Source: Myxococcales bacterium (GTDB lineage Bacteria; Myxococcota; UBA727; VGSZ01). Taken from it: a DNA stretch of 64,000 bases. This document shows positions 43,153 through 51,053 of this stretch, in pieces. Positions within the stretch are counted from its first letter, which is position 1, and every line of letters begins with the position of its first letter. The position numbers were made by a program, and so were the translations under genes. The notes beneath the pieces are model-generated. The model had not been told where the DNA came from. It worked only from the letters and a program-made list of their open reading frames with translations, and did not search any database. The stretch spans positions 186,001 through 250,000 of the forward strand of contig JAHFED010000001.1 in NCBI GenBank assembly GCA_023248635.1, in the 5' to 3' direction.

Positions 43153-43908
43153 ATGCACCAACGCACACTCAGCCACGTCGCCAGCGGCCTCGAACCTCGC
43201 TCCGCGCGCGCCGGCTCGCGCACGTCGGGGGAGGGATCGCCCTCCAAGGCGCCGCGCGCCCCCGTCCAGCAAACGGCGGCGGCGCAGCTGCTCCGCCACA
43301 ACCTCACAACACCCGAAAAACGCACCCTCAAGCGCATCGAAGCGTTGCGCCGCCTCCTGCACCGGCCCAGCGAGGCCGACGACGGAGACTCCGCGGCGAC
43401 GCGCACGGATCGCGACACCCTGGGGGCCCGCATCTTTGACCACCTGCGCATCGACCGCGGTTTGGCGGGAAACGTCCCCGTCGACGACTACGCCCTCCTG
43501 GCTGGGCGTTTGGTCGACGACGCCTTCAAGGACGTCGCGGCGGCGACGCTGGTGGGCGCCTATCTCCGCGAGGTGGGGGCCACCCAACGCGGGTCGGTCA
43601 CGCCCGAGCGGGTCAAGCGCGCGCTGATGATTCTAAACGACGCCCTCTACGACCACGATCGCGGCAACGCGCCCATCCCCTCGGGGGTGCGGGAGCTCAA
43701 GCTCGAGAAGCGCGACGGCGGCCTGCAGATCGTCGCCCACTTGAGGGTCGGTGCGACCGAGGCCAGCGCCCTCGAGGCCCTCCTGCTCGAGTTGCAGCGC
43801 GCCGGCTTCGAGGACGTGGTGGTGCGAGCGGCGGCCCCCCTGGTTGCGACGGCGGCGGCCGCTGGTCGGGGGCCGAAGTCGCCAGCTACACTGTCCTTTT
43901 CGAGGTGA
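43153..43908 (+). CDS. hypothetical protein upstream of the C15-like gene
   Basis: This is a 251-residue protein of unknown function. The first ~45 residues are Ser/Arg/Ala-rich and unlikely to be structured, so the true start may lie further in. The core runs from LRHNLTTPEKRTLKRIEAL through FDHLRIDRGLAGNVPVDDYA, then YLREVGATQRGSVTPERVKR and LNDALYDHDRGNAPIPSGVR, with a beta-rich end (RDGGLQIVAHLRVGATEAS). It has no signal peptide or membrane segment. The stop overlaps the region of the next start (GTGA at 43905, ATG at 43911), so the two genes are probably co-translated. Confidence 0.55.
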   Translation: MHQRTLSHVASGLEPRSARAGSRTSGEGSPSKAPRAPVQQTAAAQLLRHNLTTPEKRTLKRIEALRRLLHRPSEADDGDSAATRTDRDTLGARIFDHLRIDRGLAGNVPVDDYALLAGRLVDDAFKDVAAATLVGAYLREVGATQRGSVTPERVKRALMILNDALYDHDRGNAPIPSGVRELKLEKRDGGLQIVAHLRVGATEASALEALLLELQRAGFEDVVVRAAAPLVATAAAAGRGPKSPATLSFSR

Positions 43909-43910
43909 GC

Positions 43911-44783
43911 ATGCCCGGCCGCGCGGCCCCGCCGCCCCCCGACCTGGTGTCGACGTCGATGCCCATGGTGCGGGGTCGAGGTGGACTCCCCGAGATTCTG
44001 CTGCAAACCGCCAATGCCTGCGTGGTGCACGGCGACGACGCCGGGGAATTCTACTGCGAGCACGCCTTCTTTTCCGCCCAGCGGGCCGCCGCCGCAGCAC
44101 GCTCCGTCGTCGTCGACAACGCCCAGGGCGAGAAGCTCGTTGGCTTTCTGCATGTGCCTCGCGATGACGCCACGGCCTCCGATGGGCCCACGCTGGATCA
44201 AGAGCACCGGCACCGCGGCACCCGCCAAGTCGTGGCCGCTGCGCTGCGAGGCTTCATCGACGACGTCGTTGCCGTTGGCGTCAGCGAGGTGCGCGTGTTG
44301 ATCACGGGTTATCTGGAGTGGGGGGACGTGAAGAACAACCCGACGGGCGATTTCGTTGCACACGGCGAAAACCTGCATGCGTCCATGGTCCTTGCCTTTG
44401 GTGACCTGGTCACCGCGGGTCCTCTTGTGCGCAGCGACGAGCGTACCCTTTGCTTGGCGTACACGATGCGCAGGGGAGTGAAGGGGCGGTCCCACAAGGT
44501 GCGGCTGCAGGCCACCCAGCTCAGCGTCGACGACGACGCCATCAATGGCAGCGCGCATTCCCTGCAGGGGGCCATGGCCTCGTTTCGGCCACACGCGGTG
44601 CTTTCCTTGGGGGTGCACCGCGGCGCGCTGTGGATCGCGGAGCACCACGCCGACGACGTCCGTCTGGGCGAACGCGACGGTCTGCCGGCCCACGACGACA
44701 ACGCCCCGCCGCGCACCGTGATGGCGAACAATTTCGCGTTGCCCCGGGCCCTCCACCGAGGGGGCCTGGCATTCACGAGCTGA
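43911..44783 (+). CDS. circularly permuted pyroglutamyl-peptidase-like (family C15) protein
   Basis: This protein has 290 residues if it starts at ATG 43911 (GAGGTGA precedes it; a GTG at 43905 is possible). Normal pyroglutamyl peptidases begin with VLLTGFDPFGG...NPS, continue with the catalytic Glu in a GQAGGR...ERVAIN segment, and end with AG.FVCNHLFY (Cys) and GGFIHIP (His). Here the order is rotated. CVVHGDDAGEFYCEHAFF comes first (Cys49), then KLVGFLHVP (His81), then a helix, and only at residue ~129 VLITGYLEWGDVKNNPTGDF, and finally FRPHAVLSLGVHRGALWIAE (Glu244). All three catalytic residues are kept. It has no signal peptide. It may remove N-terminal pyroglutamate or act on a related amide. 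The motif matching was done by eye and is good for all five segments. Confidence 0.65.
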   Translation: MPGRAAPPPPDLVSTSMPMVRGRGGLPEILLQTANACVVHGDDAGEFYCEHAFFSAQRAAAAARSVVVDNAQGEKLVGFLHVPRDDATASDGPTLDQEHRHRGTRQVVAAALRGFIDDVVAVGVSEVRVLITGYLEWGDVKNNPTGDFVAHGENLHASMVLAFGDLVTAGPLVRSDERTLCLAYTMRRGVKGRSHKVRLQATQLSVDDDAINGSAHSLQGAMASFRPHAVLSLGVHRGALWIAEHHADDVRLGERDGLPAHDDNAPPRTVMANNFALPRALHRGGLAFTS

Positions 44784-44786
44784 CCG

Positions 44787-45491
44787 TTAGAGCGAGGCGG
44801 CCTTGGGGGCCTCGAGCGCCGCCGGCGGCGCGTCGGTGAGCTCATTGTCGAGGTAGAGCAGCACGGCGCCGCCCAGCACCATGCCGACGCCGCCGCCGAA
44901 GAGGCCGAAGCCAAGGGGGCCCTGGTCAGGGTCGGTGGGGGTCGTGAGCACGACGGCGCCGGCCAGCAGCCCGATGGTGCCGAGTCCGAGTCCGGCCCAG
45001 CCGCTGACCGTCATCCAGCTCCAGTCCGGCGGGGGCGCTTCGACGACGACGGGGGTGGCGACGACGGGCTCGCCAGCGGGCTTGACCGCCTCGGTGGGTG
45101 CGGGCTTGGCTTCGAGCTCAGGGAGGTTCAAGTTGAGGCTGAGCGAGCCGCCGGTCTCGAGCAGGAACTCGCTGCTGGTGGTGCGGCCGTCGTCAGCGAC
45201 AATCTTGACCGTGTGCTTGCCAGCGGGGACCGACAGGTCCGTGACCGGAGTGGAGAGCCCGGTGTCTTTGTCGTCGAGAAAGACCTTGCCCGCCGGCGTA
45301 GACGTCAGGGAGAGCATGGCGGCGGCATCGGCGGGCGACGCATCGGCCGGGGGCGGCGTCGTCGCCGACGGGGGCGGCGTCGCCGCGGGGGGCGTCGTCG
45401 CCGCGGGGGCCGCTGTCGTCGTCGCGGGAGGTGACTCCTCGGCGGCAAGGGGGGCAGCAGCGACGAGGAGAGCGAAGGCGAAAGCGCGCAT
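44787..45491 (-). CDS. PEGA-domain exported protein
   Basis: This is a 234-residue protein with the signal peptide MRAFAFALLVAAAPLAA followed by a long Pro/Ala/Thr-rich linker. The PEGA domain runs from LSLTSTPAGKVFLDDKDTG to TVKIVADDGRTTSSEF, the immunoglobulin-like fold common in surface proteins of myxobacteria. A second linker leads to two C-terminal hydrophobic segments (VSGWAGLGLGTIGLLAGAVV and FGGGVGMVLGGAVLLY), so it sits in a membrane. The start at 45491 has GGAG upstream. The stop lies 3 bp from the convergent C15-like gene. Confidence 0.8.
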   Translation of the reverse strand: MRAFAFALLVAAAPLAAEESPPATTTAAPAATTPPAATPPPSATTPPPADASPADAAAMLSLTSTPAGKVFLDDKDTGLSTPVTDLSVPAGKHTVKIVADDGRTTSSEFLLETGGSLSLNLNLPELEAKPAPTEAVKPAGEPVVATPVVVEAPPPDWSWMTVSGWAGLGLGTIGLLAGAVVLTTPTDPDQGPLGFGLFGGGVGMVLGGAVLLYLDNELTDAPPAALEAPKAASL

Positions 45492-45646
45492 GGTGTGTTT
45501 CTCCGAGGACTCCCGGCGCCGATGGCACATGCGCTCTGGGCACACAACGGTCTGGATCGGAGGCGACCCGATCGGGCAAAGGTCGTTGTCGACGGCGGCG
45601 CAACTCGGGCTCGCGCTCGTTGGGGTGGTTGGGCTAGCACGCAGGA

Positions 45647-46855
45647 ATGACTGCACCGACGACGAAACGCGCTGCCCTGCAGGGGCTCGTGACCGGCTAT
45701 CCCGGCTTCGTCGCCAAGCCGCTGTTGCGCCGCCTGCTCGAGGCCCACCCTCGCGGCCGTTTCACGGTTCTCGTCGAGGAAAACCGCAAAAGAGACGCCG
45801 ACGACGACCTGGGCCGCCTGCCCCCCGCCGACCAGAAGCGGGTGCGCGTGGCCGTCGGCGACGTCGCCAAGATGGACCTCGGCTTGGCCGGTCTGGAGAT
45901 CGAGGCGCTGCAGGGGGTCACCCATGTGTTTCACCTCGCGGGCATTCAGTCCGCCACCGCCGATCGCGCGCTGCTGCAGCAGGTCAACGTCGACGGCGTC
46001 CGCAACACCCTCACCTTGGCCCGCGAGCTGCCGAAGCTCGAGCGCTTCGTGCATTTCTCGAGCTGCTTCGTCGCTGGCGATCGCTGTGGCGTGATTCTCG
46101 AGGAGGAGCTCGACGAGCGCCCGGCCGGCGACCCCCCCGCCACCCGCACGGCCTACGAGGAGAGCAAGACCCGCGGCGAAAAGCTGGCCCGGGCGGCCAT
46201 GATCGATCTGCCGGTCACCATCATCCGTCCCTCCGTCGTCGTCGGCGACACCGCCACGGGCGAGGTGGATCGCTTCGACGGCGTCTACGCCATGGGCATC
46301 TTGATCGTGACCAGCCCCATCAGCGTGCCGCTGCCTTTGCCGGGTCCTGGCCTCGGGCCCTTGCACCTGGTGCCCGTCGACTACCTGACCCGAGCCGTGT
46401 GCCACCTCGCTGTCGACGAACGCGCCATCGGCAAGACCTTCCACGTCGTCGATCCCAATCCTCTCTCGGCCCGCCGCGTGTACGAGCTCGTGGCCGCCCG
46501 CGCGGGCAAGCGGGTGCCGGCGCCGAAGTCGTTGTCGTCGTCGCTGGCCTTCTCGCTGGCTGCTCACGGCGGCAGCGCGCTGCTGGCGTCGTTGGCGTCT
46601 TCGTGGGCCGGAACGCTGGTGAACAGCATCAAGACACCGGGCCTCGATCGCGTGAAACGCAGCGTCGCTGCTGTCGAAATGTTCGATCGCTTCGTGCTCT
46701 TCAACGCCGCCAACACCACGCAGTTGCTGGCCGGCACCGACATCGTTTGTCCGCGTTTCGACACCTACGTCGACGCGCTCGTGCGTTTCGTGCGGGACTC
46801 GCTGCGAGAAGAGCGCAAGAGCAAGACCAAGAACATCGTCGACCCCCTGGCATGA
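45647..46855 (+). CDS. SDR/NAD-dependent epimerase-like protein
   Basis: This is a 402-residue extended short-chain dehydrogenase/reductase. It begins with GLVTGYPGFVAKPLLRRLL, where TGYPGFV replaces the usual TGxxGF(I/L)G, so the last Gly of the NAD(P) motif is Val-Ala. It has VTHVFHLAG, VNVDGVRNTLTLA, FSSCFV and AYEESKTRGEKLAR (catalytic Tyr and Lys in YEESK). The C-terminal part resembles the 'NAD-binding 4' proteins related to fatty acyl-CoA reductases. The substrate is unknown. It leads a four-gene operon: the stop overlaps the next start (ATGA). Confidence 0.82.
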   Translation: MTAPTTKRAALQGLVTGYPGFVAKPLLRRLLEAHPRGRFTVLVEENRKRDADDDLGRLPPADQKRVRVAVGDVAKMDLGLAGLEIEALQGVTHVFHLAGIQSATADRALLQQVNVDGVRNTLTLARELPKLERFVHFSSCFVAGDRCGVILEEELDERPAGDPPATRTAYEESKTRGEKLARAAMIDLPVTIIRPSVVVGDTATGEVDRFDGVYAMGILIVTSPISVPLPLPGPGLGPLHLVPVDYLTRAVCHLAVDERAIGKTFHVVDPNPLSARRVYELVAARAGKRVPAPKSLSSSLAFSLAAHGGSALLASLASSWAGTLVNSIKTPGLDRVKRSVAAVEMFDRFVLFNAANTTQLLAGTDIVCPRFDTYVDALVRFVRDSLREERKSKTKNIVDPLA

Positions 46856-47343
46856 GTCTCGTCGTCGTCCCTTGCCTGCCTGTGGCCCGGCCGCACCTGC
46901 GCGAAGCCTGGCGCTCCCTCGTCGGCCAGGGACATCCCAAGGAGGCCATCGACGACGACGCGGTCTCTGCTTTGCTCTGGAAGGCGCGGGCCCTGCCCGT
47001 GGTGCTCGACGTCCTCGCCCACCTCGAGCTGGCCGAGCTGCGGCTGGGCAGCGTCGTGGTCGAGCTCCTCGCCCCGGGCGACGTCGCCTTGGCCAAGGGT
47101 CCGCTCTCGCTGCTGGCGTGGCGTCGCGACGATGAACCCTTGGTCGAGGTCCTCATCTTGCCCCGGGCGGTGCTCGACGACGGAACGCCCGTGTCGTGGG
47201 TCGAGGCCGCCTTGGTGAGGATGGGCTTCCCCTTTTACGCCTCGGTACGCGCGCGCAGCGACGAGCTCGAGGGCGACGACACCGACAACATGAAGATCGA
47301 CGTGCGCGTGCGCCGCTTTTCTCTGGGAAGGACTGAATTGTGA
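46852..47343 (+). CDS. hypothetical protein in SDR-Lon operon
   Basis: This is a 163-residue protein with no recognised domain. It has a hydrophobic, Leu-rich core (LPVVLDVLAHLELAELRLGS, then VEVLILPRAVLDDG) and ends with DNMKIDVRVRRFSL. It has no signal peptide. The start overlaps the SDR stop (ATGA) and the stop overlaps the Lon-like start (GTGA), so it is tightly coupled between two enzymes. Confidence 0.7.
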   Translation: MSLVVVPCLPVARPHLREAWRSLVGQGHPKEAIDDDAVSALLWKARALPVVLDVLAHLELAELRLGSVVVELLAPGDVALAKGPLSLLAWRRDDEPLVEVLILPRAVLDDGTPVSWVEAALVRMGFPFYASVRARSDELEGDDTDNMKIDVRVRRFSLGRTEL

Positions 47344-49862
47344 AAAAGACCCTCGCCCCCGACGCCCTGCGCTGGCGGCTCCCCGTCGAGGAATTCACCA
47401 ACGGCGACCTCACGCTCAAAGAGGAGGAGCGCCACGGACGACCCGGCGCCCTTGGCCAAGAACGCGCGTTGCAAGCCCTGGAGCTGGGGCTTGGCATTCG
47501 CGAGCGGGGTTTCAACATCTTCGTCGTAGGCGCTTCGGGCACGGGCCGCACATCGACCGTGCGAGAGCTGCTCGAGGAGCGGGCACGCCGCGAGCCAACG
47601 CCGGCCGATGTGATCCTCCTTTACAACTTCGCCGATCGCGACCGACCGCACGCCGTCTCCTTGGCCGCTGGACAGGGTCCGGGGGTCAAGAAGCGCTACG
47701 AGCTCTTCGTCGAGAAGATGCTGCACGCTTTGGAGAAGGCCTTCGAGTCCGACAGCTACACCGATCGCCGCGGCCAGCTCGACAAGTCTCATCAAGAAAA
47801 AACCGACGCCCTCCTCGAAGAGATCGACGGCGCGGCCCAGGAACGGGGCTTCATTTTGGCCCGCACCGGTGCTGCCCTGACCCTTTCCGTCGCCGACGAC
47901 GAAGGCAATTCCTTGTCGGAAGAGGCCTACGAGGCTCTGTCCGAAGAGCAGCGGGCCGAGCTCGAAGTCGCCGCCGCCGAATTGCAGTCGGGGCTCGAGG
48001 ACGCTCTGCGCAAGATCCGCGCGCTGGAAAAAGAGACCGACGAAGCCATCGAGACGCTCGCGCGTGAGACCGCGGTGCAGGTCGTTCACCCGCTGATCGA
48101 AGAGATCAAAGGCGACGTCGGCGGCCTCTCGATGCGCGTGCTGGCCCACCTCGACGACATCGAAAAAGACATCCTGGATCGCTTGCGCCGCCTCGCTCCC
48201 GAGAGCCACGCGATCGAGCACGGCGGCGAAGAAGCCCAGGCCGAGCCACGATCGGCCAAGAGGCTCACCGAAGAAGAAGAAGAAGGCGACCGCGACGAGC
48301 CCGCGCTCTTGCGCTACCGCGTCAACGTCCTCGTCACCCAGGCCGCCAACGCCAACGCCAACGCCGTCGGCGCCGGCGCACCGGTCGTCCTCGAGACGCT
48401 GCCTTCGCTGTCGAACCTCATCGGACGCATCGAGCACCGCGTGCGATCGGGCGAGTCGTCGACGGACTTCACGCGCATCAAGGCTGGGGCCCTTTACCGG
48501 GCCAACGGCGGCTACCTGCTGCTGCACGCCAACGACCTGCTGCGCGATCCGGCGGCCTGGGAAGGCTTGAAGCGCGCGCTCAAGAACCGGCAGATCGAGC
48601 TCGACGATCCAGGCGAGCCCGGTCGCATGGTGTCGGTGGCGTCGTTGCGGCCCGAGCCCGTCAAGCTGAGCATCAAGATCTGCCTCGTCGGCACTCCCGA
48701 GCTGTATTATTCGTTGTCGCGGGGCGATCCTGATTTTTCGAAACTGTTCAAGGTCAAAGTCGATTTCGACATTGAAATGGAACGCTCGAAAGATCGGCTC
48801 TTGCACTATTTGCGTTTCTTGTCGGGCCTGTCGGCGGAGGAGAAGCTGCTGCCGCTCTCCGTCGACGGCGCTGGCCGGGTTTTGGAGCACGCCGCGCGTC
48901 TGTGCGATGACCAGAACAAGCTGACCACGCGTTTTGGGGAGATCGCAGATCTGGTGCGAGAAGCATCTTTCTTTGCAACCAAATCTGGGGCGAAAAAGGT
49001 CGATCGTCATCATGTGAAACGCGCCCTACTGGCCCGGGCCGAGCGGGAGGGCTTCATCGAGCTCCGCATGCGCGAGGACATCTCGCACCAGCGCATCCGC
49101 ATCCAGACCGCCGGCACCGTCACGGGTCAGGTCAACGGCCTCACCGTGATTGACCTCGGCTCTTATGCCTTCGGCATGCCGGTGCGCATCACCTGCAAGA
49201 CCGGCGCGGGACGCGGCGACATCGTCGACATCGAAAGAGAGACCGAGCTGGGCGGGCCCATTCACACCAAGGGCACGATGATCATGAAGGGCATCCTGCT
49301 CGATCGCTTCGGCAAGGAAACGCCCCTCTGCCTGCAAGCCATCTTGTGCATGGAGCAGAGCTACTCGGAGATCGACGGCGACAGCGCTTCGTTGGCCGAG
49401 ACCTGCGTGCTCTTTTCCTCCCTCGCCGATGTGCCGCTGCGCCAGGACGTGGCGATGACAGGCTCCGTCGACCAGGCGGGAAACGCCCAGGCCGTCGGCG
49501 GCGTCAACGAGAAGATCGAGGGCTTCTATCGCGTGTGTCAGGCCCGCGATCCCGAGGGGACGCACGAGGTGATCATCCCCCTGAGCAATGCGCGCGACCT
49601 CATGCTCGACGAAGAAGTCGTCGACGCTTGCCGGGCGGGTCGCTTCACCATCACCACGGTGGAGACCCTCGAGGACGCCCTCGAGGTGCTCACGGGCAAA
49701 CCGTGGACGTCGACGAAGAAGGTGGTCGGCCTCTATGATCGCACGCTCGCCACCCTCGAGCGCTTGGCCAGGGTGCAAGCCATCGCCAACTCGCGACCAC
49801 CCCTGCCCGCTAAGTCTGCCAAGAAGCCAAGCGCCAAGGCTGCAAAGGGCCGGCGCCCATGA
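47340..49862 (+). CDS. AAA-type Lon-like ATP-dependent protease (LonB-like, family S16)
   Basis: This is an 840-residue cytoplasmic protease. The N-terminal AAA region has GASGTGRTSTVRELL (variant P-loop), then a long charged coiled-coil insert (about residues 130-310) with EEEEEGDRDE. The second AAA half (FTRIKAGALYRANGGYLLLH, then KICLVGTPELYYSLSRGDPD) is typical of the bacterial LonB/RadA-like 'AAA family ATPase' group. The S16 protease domain has SEIDGDSASLAETC with catalytic Ser682, and GGVNEKIEGFYRVC with Lys725, forming the Ser-Lys dyad. The end is a Lys/Ala-rich tail. GTG start, coupled to the upstream gene. The protein probably degrades damaged proteins, but specific substrates are unknown. 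Confidence 0.88.
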   Translation: MKKTLAPDALRWRLPVEEFTNGDLTLKEEERHGRPGALGQERALQALELGLGIRERGFNIFVVGASGTGRTSTVRELLEERARREPTPADVILLYNFADRDRPHAVSLAAGQGPGVKKRYELFVEKMLHALEKAFESDSYTDRRGQLDKSHQEKTDALLEEIDGAAQERGFILARTGAALTLSVADDEGNSLSEEAYEALSEEQRAELEVAAAELQSGLEDALRKIRALEKETDEAIETLARETAVQVVHPLIEEIKGDVGGLSMRVLAHLDDIEKDILDRLRRLAPESHAIEHGGEEAQAEPRSAKRLTEEEEEGDRDEPALLRYRVNVLVTQAANANANAVGAGAPVVLETLPSLSNLIGRIEHRVRSGESSTDFTRIKAGALYRANGGYLLLHANDLLRDPAAWEGLKRALKNRQIELDDPGEPGRMVSVASLRPEPVKLSIKICLVGTPELYYSLSRGDPDFSKLFKVKVDFDIEMERSKDRLLHYLRFLSGLSAEEKLLPLSVDGAGRVLEHAARLCDDQNKLTTRFGEIADLVREASFFATKSGAKKVDRHHVKRALLARAEREGFIELRMREDISHQRIRIQTAGTVTGQVNGLTVIDLGSYAFGMPVRITCKTGAGRGDIVDIERETELGGPIHTKGTMIMKGILLDRFGKETPLCLQAILCMEQSYSEIDGDSASLAETCVLFSSLADVPLRQDVAMTGSVDQAGNAQAVGGVNEKIEGFYRVCQARDPEGTHEVIIPLSNARDLMLDEEVVDACRAGRFTITTVETLEDALEVLTGKPWTSTKKVVGLYDRTLATLERLARVQAIANSRPPLPAKSAKKPSAKAAKGRRP

Positions 49863-50794
49863 GCGAAGCCGGACGACGTCGTCGACAGCGGCTTGGTGCA
49901 TCGCTGGTGCTCCTCGTTGGCGGTCTCGCGCACGCAGCCCCCGCCGCCATCGAGGGCGGTGCTTTGATCCTCGTCGGCGCGGGGGACATCGCCGACTGCT
50001 CCAGCAACGACGACGAGAAAACCGCTGTGCTCGTCGAGCGGGAGTTGGCCCGCAGCGACAAGGCCAGGGCCTTCACGCTCGGCGACAACGTCTATCCTGA
50101 CGGCGCGCTCGCGGAATTCTACCGCTGCTACGAGCCCAACTGGGGTCGGTTCAAGAGCCGCACCCTGCCCGTCGTCGGCAACCACGAATACCGCACCAAG
50201 AACGCGGCCGGCTTTCGCGGCACCTTCGCTGGCCGCTTCACCGCCGATGGACCGCTCTGGTACTCCGTCGACGTCGACGGCCTCGGATCGGATGGCAAGC
50301 CCGCGCGCTGGCACGTCGTCGTCCTCGACAGCAATTGCGACAAGGTCGGCTGCGGCACGGGCTCTCCGCAGCACTCCTGGCTGAAGGCCGATTTGAAGAA
50401 GCACGCCGACACCAAGTGCACCGTTGCCCTCTTTCACCACCCGCGCTTTTCCTCCGGGCCCCACGGCGACGCCACCACCATGACCGCCCTGTGGACCGCC
50501 CTTGACCAAGGCGGCGTCGACCTGGTGCTCTCGGGACACGATCACGACTACGAGCGCTTTCCGGCCCTCGACAGCGAAGGCACCGTCGTCGCCGGGCATG
50601 GCATCCCCAGCATCATCGTGGGCACGGGCGGCAAGTCTCAGTATCCGATTATCTCCACCCGTAATCACTCTATCGTACATAACAACGACGACTTCGGCGT
50701 CCTGAAATTGCTGCTGAGCAACGAGGGCTGGAAGAGCTGCTTCCTGCCGGTCAACGGTCCCGAGCGGGACGTCGACGTCGGCAGCTGCCGCTGA
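49859..50794 (+). CDS. metallophosphoesterase, purple-acid-phosphatase-like
   Basis: This is a 311-residue exported enzyme. The N-terminus (RLGASLVLLVGGLAHAAPA) is a signal peptide. The five metal-binding blocks are present in order: GAGDIADC, TLGDNVYPDGA, VVGNHEY, ALFHHPRFSSGPHG and LSGHDHDYERF. It likely hydrolyses phosphate esters in the periplasm or outside the cell. It closes the four-gene operon; the start overlaps the Lon-like stop (ATGA). An extra Cys pair (DCSS and CDKVGCG) may form disulfides. The substrate is unknown. Confidence 0.88.
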   Translation: MSEAGRRRRQRLGASLVLLVGGLAHAAPAAIEGGALILVGAGDIADCSSNDDEKTAVLVERELARSDKARAFTLGDNVYPDGALAEFYRCYEPNWGRFKSRTLPVVGNHEYRTKNAAGFRGTFAGRFTADGPLWYSVDVDGLGSDGKPARWHVVVLDSNCDKVGCGTGSPQHSWLKADLKKHADTKCTVALFHHPRFSSGPHGDATTMTALWTALDQGGVDLVLSGHDHDYERFPALDSEGTVVAGHGIPSIIVGTGGKSQYPIISTRNHSIVHNNDDFGVLKLLLSNEGWKSCFLPVNGPERDVDVGSCR

Positions 50795-50849
50795 GCTCTT
50801 GACGTTGATTCAGCGGCCCAATCGCGGCGGAACAGCGCGCGATCCGACC

Positions 50850-51025
50850 TCGGTGAACGAAGTTCAGCGAGATCGGGGATAATGGAGATGTTCTTCCTGG
50901 AGGGTCTGATGCAGACCCTCCCCACGCCGGCGAAGCCGGACGGTGGGGCCCCGCCCAACTCAGCTTCGCGCGCGCTCCCCGCGCCTGAGAGAACTTCAAC
51001 TGGACTTGCGATTATCAGGAGGAGT
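50850..51025. repeat. third copy of the hairpin repeat element
   Basis: This is a diverged relative of the two units at 34543-34892. The hairpin GGAGGGTCTG (50899-50908), loop ATG, and CAGACCCTCC (50912-50921) keeps base pairing although some positions differ from the other copies; the second hairpin CCGGC-GAA-GCCGG also differs only in its loop. The sequence AAGTTCAGCGAGATCGGGGATAAT beside it, given here only in part, is the inverted form of the spacer motif near the first copies. It occupies the gap between the phosphatase and the large lipoprotein gene. Confidence 0.75.
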
Positions 51026-51053
51026 GCGCGGCTTGGAGGAGGGGAGACGGGCC

